Shown piece by piece: positions 10,353-22,445 of a stretch of 64,000 bases of DNA. The DNA comes from Prorocentrum cordatum. Taxonomy: Eukaryota > Sar > Dinophyceae > Prorocentrales > Prorocentraceae. The position numbers and the translations under genes were made by a program. Positions within the stretch are counted from its first letter, which is position 1. Every line of letters starts with the position of its first letter. The notes under the pieces were generated by a model. The model was given only the letters and a program-made list of their open reading frames with translations, did not search any database and had not been told where the DNA came from. Where the stretch lies: NCBI GenBank assembly GCA_963575745.1, contig CAUYUJ010000148.1:235501-299500 (forward strand). The letters run 5' to 3'.

Positions 10353-13300
10353 CCCTCTGGGGGATGGCGAGAAGGTTGGCAGAAGAATGTGGGTCCTGAA
10401 AGGATCTGGAACCCAGGGCATTCCTCCGATGACACCCACGCTGCGTCGTTCCGACGAGCCCCGACTCCCGAAAACGGCGAAGAAACTCCAGGACGTCCCT
10501 TCCTACAGGACCCCTTTTTTCACCAGGCGGCGAGCAAACGAAAGAGCCCAGAATCGAATCGATAAGTCGGATCGGCGATCGAAGTGAACTGGATCGGCGG
10601 AAATCGTCAGCCAAGTCGGGAGATGTCGAATCGGCGGAAATCTGAAAGCTAGAAAGGCCTCTTCGATGAGAAATCGAAATCCGAACATCGATCGCAATCG
10701 AATCGAATCGAGTTGGAGGAGTCGAGACGCGCCATCAAGGGGGGGGGGACCCTTCCGAGAAGGCAGGGGGGCTTCTAACAGAAGGGCCCCGAGGCTTCGA
10801 AGTGGGCTTCTTAGAGGCCTCCGGGCCCTCCTGAGGAGACCAACGCCTTCTCAGAACCCCCCCCCCCCTTGAGGGGGAACGGTGGGGATCGGGGGGGGGG
10901 GAGGGGGCCGGCTCGGGGGGGGGGAGGAACCACCGAGCCGACATCGGCAATGCTCTGCGGATGGATCGGGGATCTGTCCCCGACAGCAAGGGCCAGCCCG
11001 CTCCTGGACGGGGTGGGCTCTCGGGCCCCTGTCGGCGATGAACCGGCAAACGGGGGTGGACAATGAATCCCGCCCTGAGCACGGTGCCTCCGAACATGTG
11101 ATGGGCAGGTTTCCCACCACCACTACCATGTGGGAGGGGGAAGAGGAGAAGGAAGAGGAGGAGGAGGAGAGGAGGACCTCCCCTTCCCTCCTTCTCCCCC
11201 GTCCTACACGTGGTAGCGGAGGTGGAAAGTTGGCCACTCAAGCATGACCTCCTCAAAAGGAGCACCCCACTCGCGCCACGCCCTCGCGCGGGCCTCCAGT
11301 CTGCCTGGCGCGGGGACACAGGGGGACGACGGTCCCAGCGCAGCCGCGTTGCCCATCCCCTGTCAGCGCGCGAGAGGAAGGGGGAGGGAGGGGCAGGGGA
11401 GGAGGGGGAGGGGAGGCGAAAGGGAAGACAAATAAGAAGAAGAGGAAGAGGAGGCATAACAATAACGCAATAACAACGATAATAATAACAGAACAATCAT
11501 CATGATAAGTACAAAAGACTCCGCACTCTGCTCGCGCGTGCAGACGTGCAAGAGAGCCCTACCTCGAGGGATCGACGAAAACTTACGTCGAGGTCGGTAG
11601 CGCGCACCGTGCGGGGAAGAGGGGAGGATGGGGAGGCCGAAAAGGGGGGAGGAGGGGTCGGACGAGAGGTCTGGGTAGTGGGGGGGAGGGGGGTAGAGCG
11701 AATCAGCTCTTGCAGGTGATCTCCATGGGGAGCCCGTGCGGTGCGCAATGATGAGCCCGGCGGCGGGGCCGAAGGCAGCTGCATGCAGCATATGTCGTCC
11801 CCCCCCCCTGTTCCCGCCGAGCCCCGACGTCGTGTTTTTGTCATGGCGTGGACCCCCCGCAGGTCTGGGAACCTTCCCAGGGACCTGCTTCTCATCCCGA
11901 GTCGCTGTTCAACGGTCCCGAGGCCTGGCGAGGTCTTCCAAGAGCGCAAATCATGCGGAGCCTCCAGTCGTGAGTGTTTCACGACGCGACGGTGTCGAGG
12001 GAGGGGGAGGGGTGGTCTGAAAGGAATTTCGGGACTGCGAATTCGCGTCGTGTCGACCCCGGCGGTTGATCCTGACACCTCGGGGATCAATCAGCCTGGA
12101 ACGATCAGCCGTCTCCGAAACGTCAGATCGTTCAACATCGACCGATTATGGGTCGAAGGGGACGTTCAACCTTGAACGCCAGCAGCGGGGTCGCCCACGC
12201 TCGACACGGCGCGAACCTACTGCACTTGTCTGTCACAAGACGAAAGGGCATCGGCGGCTGAAACTGGTGGCAGGTCGCAACTCGCGGCCGCCGTCGGGCA
12301 CGGGGGGAAAACGGGGGCGAGCGAGGAGGGAGGAGGGCAGGAGGATCAGGTACATTCCTACCAACTCGCAATTGCGACCCCTCTAAGTCCAACTGAATCC
12401 CGCGATCCCCTACTATACGTCCCACCGAATCCCACTCGAGCACCAACTAAACTCGACTACATCGAATCGAAGCATAAGTTGGGGAACTATTCGGGTCAAA
12501 CAGAAGTCCTCATACTGGGCCACCTAAGGAAGAGGAAAGGGGGGAAGGAGGGGTCAGGAGAGCGGAAGGCTAGGAGGCAACTCCTGGGACGCCAGAATAA
12601 AATGCCACTGAACCAGATTAGGCCAGAGTAAACCCGGGATTACGCCAGACTCAACGAGGCGGGATGAAATCGGATTAAGCGAGATTAGGCCAGAGTAGGC
12701 CAGTGTTCGACCTGGGGTGTACCAACACCGATTCTGAACTCAATCTCCAAGGAGTTGCATCCTAAGGACGGGGCGGGGATAGGGAAAACGAGAGGGAGAG
12801 AGAGAGAGAGGGAGAGATGCACGGGAGGAGATTGGACTTCAGTCCCCGTGATTTCGGCCACCCTGGTGTCCTTCGTCGCCGACCCACTGCTGCGCGCTCT
12901 CCTTGTCCCCAGCCGCGTAGAGCTCGGAGCTCCCGAGCCGCTTGCTGTTCGCGACCTCCCACCAGGGCTGGCCTTGCCTCCTGCTGCTGGGTCACCGGAG
13001 CTCGCGCACCGCGCATCCTGCGATGCGCGAGTGCGCGATCCTCTTCGCGCCCATGCGCCCCCGCGCCGCCCTCTTGGAGAAGGTCAGTCGCCCTGGCCCA
13101 GACCGCGACGCGCGGAGCGCGATCACCTTCGCGCCCCTGCGGGTGACGTGACTGCTGCTGTTGCTCCACATCTCCTCCTCCCTCTGCTCCTCCTCCGCCA
13201 CATCCTCCTCTTCCTCCATTTTCTGCCTCCTCCGCCTCCTCCCATCTCCGCAGCATCGTCAGACCTGGCCCAATCTCCAGTGGGCCAAGGTTCTTCCGCG

Positions 13301-14085
13301 CCACCAATCTCCGCCCCTTCGAGGCAGGGGTGGATGCCGCGAAACCCAAGGATCTGAGGGTGACGGTCATGGGGGTAGATCCGATAGCGGGGCCAAGGGT
13401 GTCCCAGTGGAAATTGGGGTACGTCTATCGATGCGGACCCTCCATCTTCTATGCTCTTTCCTCCCTTCACTCCCACCCCTATCCGCCCTCCCTCCACAGC
13501 CCTGATGCCTCCTCCTTCTTCTTCGTCCCTTCATCCTCGCCGTTCATTCCGCTCAACGTTTCCCGCCAAGCTCCCCCCACACAACTCGCCCTGGCCATCC
13601 ATCCCTCCCCGCACCTCCCCTACAGCCAGGCCTCCTCCTCCTCCTCCTCCTCCTCCTCTTCCTCCTCACCACCACCACAGGAAAGCGGATCGGGGATGGA
13701 CAGACCTCCCTTTAGTAAAACGTGGTTTAGTGAAAACGACCTGAGGCCCAAACCTGGCGGGCGCAAGCCTGGAAAATAACGGCCGCGGCGCCCTCTCGAG
13801 AACCGAAAACGGACAATTCACTAATCGACGTGTCACTGTTGGGGGTTCTGTCCACCCCCGAGAGGAAGCGGAGGAAGGAGAGGGAGGTGGACAAGCAATG
13901 TAGGTGCGTTCGCGCCATATCTGGCATCATACCCCTCCCACTCATCCCATCACAACCGTCCTGAGATGTCGGGTCTTCGTTTTGAAAGGACGGCGCCCCG
14001 CGTCTCTTCCTCCTCCTCCCCTCCTCCCCGTCCTTCTCCTCCCTGCCCTGCTCCAAATATCACTCACCTTTGCCCTCCGGATGTC
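10353..14085. other. Long region without a recognised gene; G tracts and CTC/GGA patches
   Basis: Homopolymer G/C tracts lie at 10740-10930. GGA-rich patches lie at 11130-11180 and 11380-11455. A GAT(C/T)AGGCCAGAGTA repeat lies at 12600-12700. TGTACCAACACCGATTCTGA with GGAGTTGCATCC near 12718-12765 recurs at 36452-36500. 12990-13145 is GC-rich, and its end (CGCGACGCGCGGAGC...GCGGGTGACGTGACT) resembles the 38.07-38.13 kb flank of another CTC array. CTC arrays lie at 13165-13245 and 13625-13675. No domain was recognised on either strand. Confidence 0.45.
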
Positions 14086-14087
14086 TC

Positions 14088-14640
14088 TGTTTCGGCACAC
14101 CCCTTACACGTTTCGTGGCCTATAAACAGCAACTCCTCCTCAAACCTCACTGGCGGGGTTCGAATGCGTCCCTCCGCACCATCCTGGCACAGCCCTCGTA
14201 CGTTCCGTGACCCAACTGGGAATTCCTCTGAAGGCCCCACTGGCAAGGCTGGCATGCGTCCCCACGAAGCATTTCGGCACACCCCTTACACGCTTCGTGG
14301 CCCCATGGGGAGCTCCTCCGGACACCCCACTGGCAAGGTTCTCATGCGTCCCCCCGCACGATTTCGGCATACCCCTCGCACGATTCGTGTTTCCTCCGGG
14401 AATCCCCCCATATGCCCCCTTGCCCCCGCACGATTTCGGCATATCCCTCACACACTTCGTGGCCCCATAAGGAGTTCCTCCGAAAGCACCAATGGCAAGG
14501 TTCGCATGCGCCCCCTTGATCATGTTGCCACACCCGTCACATGTTCCGTGGCCCAGCAGGGAGCTCCTCCGAAAACCCCAAGGGCAAGGTTCGCATGCGC
14601 CCCTCGGCATAATTTCGCTACACCCCTCGCTCTCGATCCC
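14088..14640 (+). repeat. ~90-bp tandem array, family shared with 39.8 kb
   Basis: The unit contains ATTTCGGCACACCCCT(C/T)ACACG, then CTTCGTGGCCCCATAGGGAG, CTCCTCCGAA, GGCAAGGTTC and ATGCGTCCCCCCGCAC. ATTTCGGCA occurs at 14271 and 14361 (90 bp). About six diverged units are present. The array at 39795-40150 has the same consensus and period. Confidence 0.85.
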
Positions 14641-15236
14641 TCGATGTCCGCAGCGTTCCATCCCAACGTTTCGCGGCATCGCCCGCTCCTGGATTTTCCG
14701 AGCTGGGCGACTGGTGGAACGGATCTGGTCGGAAATGCCCTTGCGAAGGCCACGCCAGGAGGGGCGATCGCAGAAGGGGAGGGAGGAGGGGAGCGAGGAG
14801 GCAGGGAGGCAGGGAGGCACACGGAGGTCGACGGGGAAGGAAGACACGACAGGGCCGAAGGAGGGGTGAGCAGCTGAGGTGTGCGCGGCCCTCGCCAGGC
14901 ATCCTTCCGACCATTCAGCAGAAAGCCGCTGTAGGGGCGAGGGGCAGCGATTGGCTCTGGAGGAGCAACCGTGTGCAAGAAGCGAACATGCCCTCCTGAC
15001 ATCCTCTTCATCCTGCTCCCGTCTTCTGCTCCTCGTCTTTCTGCTCAAACCATCCCGGCGGCCTGGGGGTACGGATGAATCCAAAGGAGCCCAGCTCTGT
15101 CAGGCCCTCCCCTCCGGCCCGCCTCCGCACTGCAGCTTCCGCTCCATTGCCGGGCGCCAGCTGCTGGGGCCGCGTCAGCGGAAGCCAGTTTCGTGTCTGC
15201 CCCTGACTCATTCCCTTCCTTCAGGCTCAAGCGAAT
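14641..15236. other. No recognised gene
   Basis: Purine-rich GGGAGG/GGCAGGGAGGCA at 14775-14870. No domain found. Confidence 0.4.
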
Positions 15237-15412
15237 ATGGATTCGGGATACGTGCGTCTGGCGCGTGGGCGCCAGGTACCCTGATGGGGGAAGGCCCCCC
15301 CCCCGAAACATGAAGCCCACGCCGCCTGCTTTGGAGACGGAGCGCGCCGACTTTGAACGGAAACGGAACCCGCCTCTAAACCACACGCCGCAATCCATGT
15401 TTGCGTCTCCTC
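15237..15412 (+). repeat. Family 4 dispersed repeat, copy (SINE-like)
   Basis: The hairpin head CTGGCGCGTGGGCGCCAG lies near 15260. CTGCTTTGGAGACGGAGCGC and GCCGACTTTGAACGG follow, then GCAATCCATGTTTGCGTCTC at the 3' end. The same three blocks in the same order occur at 37.3, 37.7 and 43.3 kb. A CTC run follows at 15417-15460. Confidence 0.6.
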
Positions 15413-15469
15413 GATCCTCCTCCTCCTCCTCCTCCTCCTGCTCATCCCCCTCATCCTCGATCCTCCTCA

Positions 15470-15660
15470 GCGAGACAAAGAATGACATAAACATGACAAT
15501 TCGAAAGTCCGCACGGATTTCTTGGATCCGCGCTGGACCCCCTCCCTGGCGCGCGGAACGCAGGGGCGGCGTCGGAGGCGCTGCCATGGGGGGTCCAGCG
15601 AGTATCCGAGAAATCCGCGCGGACCTGAGCTGTTATGTTTATGCCATTCTTCGTTCCCCT
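15470..15660. mobile_element. TIR element family 2, copy 1 (MITE-like, ~72-bp arms)
   Basis: The left arm reads GAGACAAAGAATGACATAAA, then ...GTCCGCACGGATTTCTTGGA and CCGCGCTGGACCCCC. The right arm, reverse-complemented, reads GAACGAAGAATGGCATAAAC, then ...GTCCGCGCGGATTTCTCGGA and TACTCGCTGGACCCC. The match extends over about 72 bases with scattered changes. The ~45-bp spacer has no coding capacity. The element sits within CTC-rich DNA. Other members are at 18160-18397 and 27322-27520, with single-arm remnants near 36376 and 59738. Confidence 0.8.
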
Positions 15661-16092
15661 AACTAATTGCCCCTCCTCCTCGATCCTCCTCCCCCTCCTC
15701 CCCCTTCCCCTCCCCGGTGCGAGACGGCTGGAGCCCCCCCTGCACAAGCGGTGAGAGCAGCGCTCCGGCGGCGGGTGCGGCGCCCGGGCCGCGCGCACCA
15801 GGACCAGCACGCCCGCGCGCCGGGATCGGCGTGGATCGTCCTGTGCCGAACGATTGAGCTCGTCCCTACATTTAGGTCGGGCATGTCCCCCTACACCCTG
15901 CGAAATGCTTAAGAAATCATGGGTTAAGAAATTCATAGTCTCAGAACTTGAATAAAGACCTAAAGTTCCCATTCAAATCTTAGAATTTACATTGAAGCAT
16001 TAAGAATAATCGAGACTCTGGCCGAACATTGAAGTTTTCTTAAGCATCGCCTAAGGTGTACAGGTCGAATTTTATACGACAAAGATCAAATA
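15661..16092. other. No recognised gene
   Basis: CTC-rich at 15670-15715. 15900-16060 is AT-richer and contains several TTAAGAA/CTTAAG words. No domain recognised. Confidence 0.4.
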
Positions 16093-16895
16093 CCTATACG
16101 ACCACCCTTCGGGTGATAAGCAGGTTGTGGGGAGGAGAGAGGGGGGGGAAACTAACATCTGACTCAACCGATCCGACTATCGATCTCACTCAACGGGGTA
16201 CAACGGGCCACCCTGGGACACCTGGGGGCACCACATTGATATCAGGATCGATCTCACTATCGATCTGACTCAACGTGACACCACGGGACACCACGGGACA
16301 CCTGTCGATCTCACTATCGATCTCACTTTTGGGACACCACGGAACACATCGGGGCACCACATCGATCTCAGTATCGATCTCAATATCGATCTCACCATCG
16401 ATCTCACTCAACGGGACACCACGGGACACCACGGGACACCACGGGACACCACGGGACACCGCGGGACACCGCGGGCCTCCGCCGGACAGACGGACGGACG
16501 GGGGAGAATCATTTGTCTTGACCTCGCCCCAGCAACGGCGGACACCACGGGACACCACGGGACACCGCGGGACATCGCTAGGGCCACCGCCGGACGAACA
16601 GACGGACGGGGGAGAATCATTTGTCTTGACTTCGCCCCAGCAACGGCGGACACCACGGGACAGCCCGGGACACCACGGGACACCGCGGGACATCGCTAGG
16701 GCCACCGCCGGACGGACAGTCGGACGGGGGAGAATCATTTGTCTTGACTTCACCCTAGCAGCGGCGGGTTCATTCCTCTCGCGCTCCCACGCAGCTTCGC
16801 CTCGCCCGCACGCACGACACAAACGAAATGAAACGATTTCCCAGTTGGGGGTCTCCGTTCCACTCCGATCTCACCCCCCAACCTCCGATACAAAA
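16093..16895 (+). mobile_element. Satellite-carrying element, copy A
   Basis: The 5' module CCTATACGACCACCCTTCGG / GTGATAAGcAGGTTGTGGGG contains a CACCC-TTC-GGGTG hairpin. The core alternates a CGATCTCACTAT satellite with a GGGACACCAC satellite and a longer unit containing GGGGGAGAATCATTTGTCTT. The 3' module starts CACGCAGCTTCGCCTCGCCC and ends CCCCCCAACCTCCGATA. Its last bases are a rough inverse of the 5' AGGTTGTGGGG, so short terminal inversions are likely. Copy B follows immediately and copy C lies 36 kb away. The open frame across the core (Thr/His/Gly/Arg and Ser/Ile/Leu) is a repeat artefact. Confidence 0.75.
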
Positions 16896-16897
16896 AA

Positions 16898-18037
16898 TAC
16901 CTGTACGACCACCCTTCGGGTGATAAGGAGGTTGTGGGGGAGAGAGGGGGAGAACCATCATCTGACTCAATCGATCTCACTATCGATCTCACTCAACGGG
17001 ACACCACGGGACACAAGGGGACACCACGGGACACCACCACGGGACACTTGTCGATCTCACTATCGATCTCACTCAACGGGACACAACGGGCCACCAAAGG
17101 ACACCACGGGACACCGCGGGACACCTCTCGATCTCACTATCGGTCTCACCATCGATCTCACTATCGATCTCACTCAACGGGACACCATAGGTCACCACGG
17201 GACACCTGTCGACCTCACTATCAATCACCCTCAACGGGACAACACGGGCCACCTTTGGGGCACCACGTCGGCCTCAATATCGATCTCAGTATCGATCTCA
17301 GTATCGATCTCACCATCGATCTCACTCAACGGGACACCACGAGACACCACGGGACACCACGGGACCCCTGTCGATCTCACTATCGATCGTACTCAACGGG
17401 ACACCATAAGACACCACGGGACACCTGTCGATCTCACTATCAATCTCACTCAACGGGACACCATGGGCCACCTTTGGGGCACCACATCGGTCTCAGTGTC
17501 GATCTCACTGTCGATCTCGCTATCGATCTCACCATCGATCTCACTCAACGGGACACCACGGGACACCACGGGAGCCCTGTCGATCTCACTATCTATCTCA
17601 CTTTTTCGGACACCACGGGACACCATTAGGGCACCACATCGGTCTCAATATCGATCTCACTATCGATCTCACTCAACGGGACACCACGGGACACCACAGG
17701 ACCCTTGTCGATCTCACTATTGATCTCACTATCGATCTCACTCAACGTACACCACGGGACACCGCTAGGGCCACCACGGGACGGGGGAGAATCATTTGTC
17801 TTGACTTCGCCCTAGCAACGGCGGACACCACGGGACACCACGGGACACGGGTTAGGGCCACCGCCGGACGAACAGAGGAGAATCATTGTCTTGACTTCGC
17901 CCTAGCAACGGCGGGTTCATTCCGCTCCCACGCCCACGCAGCTTCGCCTCACCCGCACGCACGACACGAACGAAACGAAATGATTTCCCGGTTGGGGGTC
18001 TCCGTTCCACTGCGATCTCACCTCCCAACCTCCGACC
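16898..18037 (+). mobile_element. Satellite-carrying element, copy B
   Basis: It starts with ACCTGTACGACCACCCTTCG and GGTGATAAGGAGGTTG, four bases after the end of copy A, so the two are head to tail. The core is again CGATCTCACT and GGGACACCAC arrays with GAATCATTTGTCTTGACTTC units near 17790 and 17880. The 3' module (CACGCAGCTTCGCCTCACCC to CTCCCAACCTCCGA) is nearly identical to that of copy A. Conserved ends with a shuffled core are seen directly; the mechanism is inferred. Confidence 0.75.
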
Positions 18038-18159
18038 CCAAAATGTCCAAAAATACTGGAAATATCGTCCCCGACTATTTTTTGGGACTTTTAAATATTC
18101 CTCCTGTAGAAGGACACGCCCGACTTAGCCCTACATGGAATTCGCCAGTCCAAAGGTAG

Positions 18160-18397
18160 GGGAACGAGAATGACATGAACATAAAAACTCGGAGGTTCGC
18201 GCGGATTCCTCGGATCGGCGCTGGACCCCCATCCCGCGCGCCAGGGGCGGCGCCAGAGGCGCCGCCAGGGGGGCTCCAGCGTCGATGCAATACATCCGCG
18301 CGGACCTCGGAGGCGCCGCTTGGGGGTCTCCGGCGACGATGCGAGACGATCTGCGCGGACCTCCGAGTTTTTCTGTGTATGTCTTTGTTCGTTTCCA
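18160..18397. mobile_element. TIR element family 2, copy 2
   Basis: The left arm GGAACGAGAATGACATGAAC / ATAAAAACTCGGAGGTTCGC / GCGGATTCCTCGGATCGGCG is matched by the reverse complement of the right arm (GGAAACGAACAAAGACATAC / ACAGAAAAACTCGGAGGTCC / GCGCAGATCG). The core contains a third, partial arm-like unit (ATCCGCGCGGACCTCGGAGG near 18292), so it may be a nested or internally duplicated copy. No coding capacity. Confidence 0.75.
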
Positions 18398-19434
18398 AAT
18401 GACTGGCATGCGCCAGCCCAACAGGTCGGGCGACAGAAAATGACCACGGTTGCAGTTGCACGTCTGTTTTTCCCGTGCCCGTGTTCGGGGGAGGGCTGGC
18501 GCGGTTGAGCAAAAGAAGAAATGTGGGCACGCGGTAACGCTGCCGAGGAGCCTCGACCAGCCTGGGTTGAGGGTTTCACGCGTGGTTATCCTGGCGCCGA
18601 GCGCCCATCCCCCCTTGCCCCGCGCCGACCGCCGCCCGGGGAACGGCCCTGTCCGAACCTCAGACCTCGACAGAACGAACCCGCCCAGCGATTCCACCAG
18701 AGCACACAAATGTACTGGACAATTCGAATGACTACTGATCGCGGACGCAAGCGGTCACTCGAAATTCCTCGGCACTGTCGCCAGGATGCACGACTACTGA
18801 TTGGGGAGACTTGGCCGGAGAAGACTCTGTCGGGGTCCTGACTCGCGGGCCGCACCTTTGCCTGGGGGGTCCAAGCCGGGGGTACATGGGCCTCCCGAGG
18901 AGAGGCGTCTTGGACATACACTCGTCTGCCGGCGATCCCAGGCGGCGCCAGGACAACCGCCCATCTCGGCCGCGCGGATTGGCTCAACGATGGTTGCCCC
19001 GTTTCGGTTCCAGGGCAACGCTGGAATTCACTTCAGCAGCGGTCGAATCATCCCGCCCGAAAAACGCCAGAGGCGTGCTGAGACTGCGATCTCCAACAGC
19101 AGGTCCGAAAGTGCTCAGTATTCAAGTTCGCGCGCACGGGGAGGCCCCTGAGGCCCTGGACGAAACGCCTACAAAAGGGAGTGCCCCAATGCTCATGCAG
19201 TTGTGCAAGTGTGACGGCTTCCAGGAACCTACAAAAATGCCCGAGCTCTAAAATTTGCCAAACTTGCTGGCTTTACTCCAGAGCCTCCCAGGTGTGGTGC
19301 ATGAGCCTCCTGGACGCCCCTCCCGCCGCCCACAACGACACCAAAATCATCAATGTCTTGAAGAGACCCCAAGCTGCCTTCAAAAGACCTCTTGTCTACA
19401 ACCCTGGCACGGTGGCGGGATGGGCCCAAGTCGA
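18398..19434. other. No recognised gene; contains a dispersed repeat
   Basis: 19058-19165 (CGCCAGAGGCGTGCT ... AGTTCGCGCGCACGGGGAGG ... GGACGAAA) matches 33160-33252. The rest shows nothing recognisable. Confidence 0.45.
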
Positions 19435-22400
19435 CGAGATCCGCCGCCCCCTGTCGATTCATCGCAGAGGTGCCTAGCGTGCCAACCTATATGGTTTTGG
19501 TTCTTTTTCCAAAAGAACTCCACCTGGGGTTTCGGCCCGTCCCGCCAAGGTCCCGGGAGATTGCCGAAAACCTGGTTGCAAAGGTTTTTCCTGCTCCAGA
19601 CGGCTCCAAGACGGCCCAAGATGGTCTCCAAGATGCATCCAAGACGGCCAAGATGGCTTCCCAGACGGCTCAGATGGCTCCAAGATGCCTCCAAAACGAG
19701 CCAAGATGTACTCAGCACGGCCTAAGATAGCCTCAACATGGCCCCAGACGGCCCAAGAGGCCTCCGAGACGGCCAAGAGGCCTCCAAGAGGTCCTCCAGG
19801 AAGGCCCGAAGAGTCCGGTTTTCCGACGGCCCCAGACGGCCCAAGAGGCTCCCAAGATCGCCCAAGAGGCCTCCAAGAGGGCCCAATGACGGCCCAAGTG
19901 GCCTGGAAGACGGCCCCAAGAGGGCCCCAAGACGGCCCAAGAGGCCTCCAACACGCCCAAGATGGCCTCCAAGACGCCCAAGATGGCCTCCAAGACGGCC
20001 CCGAAGCGCCCCAAGAGGGCCCCAAGTCGGCCCAGAAAGGCCCCCAAGACGGCTCAGACGGCGTCGGACGTGCCAGGAACCCACCAAGATTGCCGAAGTT
20101 GGCTCGAAGCTGGCCCAAGACGGCCCAAGAGGCCCCCAAGAGGGCCTCCAGGAAGGCCACAAGAGGCCAACAACTTTGATGTTCCTGAGGTTTTTGAATG
20201 GTTTTGACACTTGCTTCTTTTCGGCCTTCCGAAGGCCCGATACGGCCCACGAGCCCCCAAAGATCGCCGAAAGATCGTCCAAGAGGCCTCCAAGATTGCC
20301 CCAGAACGGCCCAAGAGGGCCCCAAGACGGCCCCCACGACGGCACAGGAGGCCTTTAAGGCGCCCAAGATGGCCTCCAAGACGGCCCTGGAGCATTCCAA
20401 GAGGGCCCCAAGTCGGCCCATAGAGGCCCTCCAAACGGCTTCCGACGGCGTCAGACGGACCAGGAAGGAGCCCACCAAGACGGCCGAACATGGCCCTAAG
20501 ATGGACCAAGACGGCTCAAGAGGCCTCCAAGAGGGCCTCCAGGAAGGCCCGAAAAAGCCAAAATTCGTAATGTCCCTTGGGTTTTTGAAGGATTGTGGCA
20601 TTTGCTTTTTGTTCTGCCCTCCGACGGCCCGAGACGGCCCAAATGCCCCCAAAAGATCGCCCAAGAGGGCCCCAAGACACGGCCCCAAGAGGCCCCAAAG
20701 ACGGCCCAAGGGGTCTCGAAGACGCTCAAGATGGCCTCCAAGACGACCCAAGAGCCCTCCAAGGCGTCCTCCAAGAAGGCCCGAAAGGGTCAAAATGGCC
20801 TCCAGACGGCCAAAACGACCTTCAAGATGCCCACGTGCTCCCCGAAGGCTTTCCAAAACGACTCGGGGAACACATGGTCCGATAGCTTGGCAGGTCTGGC
20901 CTCAACGTTCGGCCACATAGGCGCTTCCAAAAAGGCAGGGGGCGGCGGTGATGCGCCGTAGGCGTCTTCGATCCGCCACCCCCTGTCGATCCATCGCAGG
21001 GGTGCCTGGCGTGCCAGACGATTTCGGTTTTGGTTTTGCATCTTTTCCAAAAGAACTCCCCTGGGGCTTCGGCCCGTCCCGCCAAGGTCCTGGGAGGATT
21101 GCCCAGGAGCTCAATCCCGGAAAAAATCCTCCAAGGCGGCTCAAGATGGCGTCCCAAGATAGCCACGTTGGCCCAAGATGGCCTCCGAGATGGTCCAAGA
21201 TGGCCTCCAAGTTCGCGCGGGATGGTCCAAGACGGCCTCCAAGACGGCCCAAGAGAGTCCAAGACGGCCCAAAACGGCCCAAAAGGCCCCCCAGAGGCCT
21301 CCAAGACGGCCCAAGAGGCCCAAATTATTGATTTGCCCCAGGTATTGAATGATTTTGGCATTCGCTTCTTCTCGGCTTTGCGACGACCCAAGACTACCCA
21401 AGCCCCGAAAATCGCCCCCACAGCGCCCAAGAGGCCTCCAAGATGTCCTCAGGACGGCCCAAGAGGCCCCCAAGACGGCCCCAAGAGGCCCCCAAGACGG
21501 CCCAGGAGGCTTTTAAGACGCCCAAGATGGCCTCCAAGACGGCCCTGGAGCATTCCAAGAGGGCCTCAGGTCGGCTCAGCGAGGCCCCCCCAAACGGCTT
21601 CCGACGGCGCCGGACGGGCCAGGAGCCCCCCAAGACGGCCGAAGATGGCACTAAGATGGCCCACGGCGGCCCAAGAGGCCTCCAAGAGGGCCTCCAGGAA
21701 GGCCCGAAAAGGCCCGAATCATTGATTTCCCATGAGTTTGTGAAGGATTGTGGCATTTGTTGTTGTTTCGGCCTTCCGACGGCCCGAGACGGCCCAAGTG
21801 CCCCCACAGATCGCCCAAGAGGCCGAAGACGGCCCCAAGAGGCCCCAAAGACGGCCCCAAGAGGGCTCCAAGACGCAACAGATGGCCTCAAAGACGGCCC
21901 AAGAGCCCTTCAAGACGTCCTCCAAGAAGGCCCGAAAGGGTCAAAATGGCCTCCAGGCGGCGAAAACGACCTTCAAGATGCCCGCGTGTTCCCCGAAGGC
22001 TTTCCAAACCGATTCGGAGAGCATATGGTCCGATAGCTTGGCAGGTCTGGCCTCAACGTTCGGCCACATAGGCGCTTCCAAAAAGGCAGCGGGCGGCGGT
22101 GATTCGCCGCAGGCGTCTTCTATCCGCCGCCCCCCTGTCGATTCATCACAGAGGTGCCTGGCGTGCCAAATCCTCTCGGTTTTGGTTTTGGTTCTTCTTC
22201 CAAAAGTACTCCCCCGGGGCTTCGGCCCGTCCCGCCGGCCACCCGGAAAGGAGCTCAATTGCACAGTTGTTCCTCCAAGACGGCTCAAGATGGCCTTCAT
22301 GATGGCCACGTTAGCCCAAGATGGCCTCCAAGATGGCCTCCGATGGCCTCCAAGTCCGCCCAAGAGAGGAGGAGATGCCTCCAAATCCGCCCAAGAATCC

Positions 22401-22445
22401 AACACGGCCCCAGACGGTCCAAGAGGTGCCCAAGAGGCCTCCAAG
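19435..22445 (+). repeat. Minisatellite block with ~1.15-kb higher-order repeats
   Basis: The basic unit is a degenerate GACGGCCCAAGAGGCCTCCA. Two non-minisatellite inserts mark a larger period. One is a TTTGAAGGATTGTGGCATTT / TTCGGCCTTCCGACGGCCC segment at about 20210, 20600, 21365 and 21760. The other is a GGCAGGTCTGGCCTCAACGT ... CGGCCCGTCCCGCC segment at about 20880-21085 and 22035-22235, with its end also at 19440-19560. Matching copies are 1140-1160 bp apart. All long frames here (up to 460 codons on minus, Gly/Leu/Trp/Arg-rich) are artefacts. Confidence 0.85.

Noticed and set aside
16275-17723. 482-codon plus-strand open frame
   Set aside because: It translates the GGGACACC and CGATCTCACT satellites into Thr/Gly/His/Arg and Ser/Ile/Leu repeats; there is no non-repeat domain.
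19474-20856. 460-codon minus-strand open frame
   Set aside because: It is a stop-free reading of the CCAAGAGGCC minisatellite (Gly/Leu/Trp/Arg words repeat with the DNA unit), and other frames are open too.
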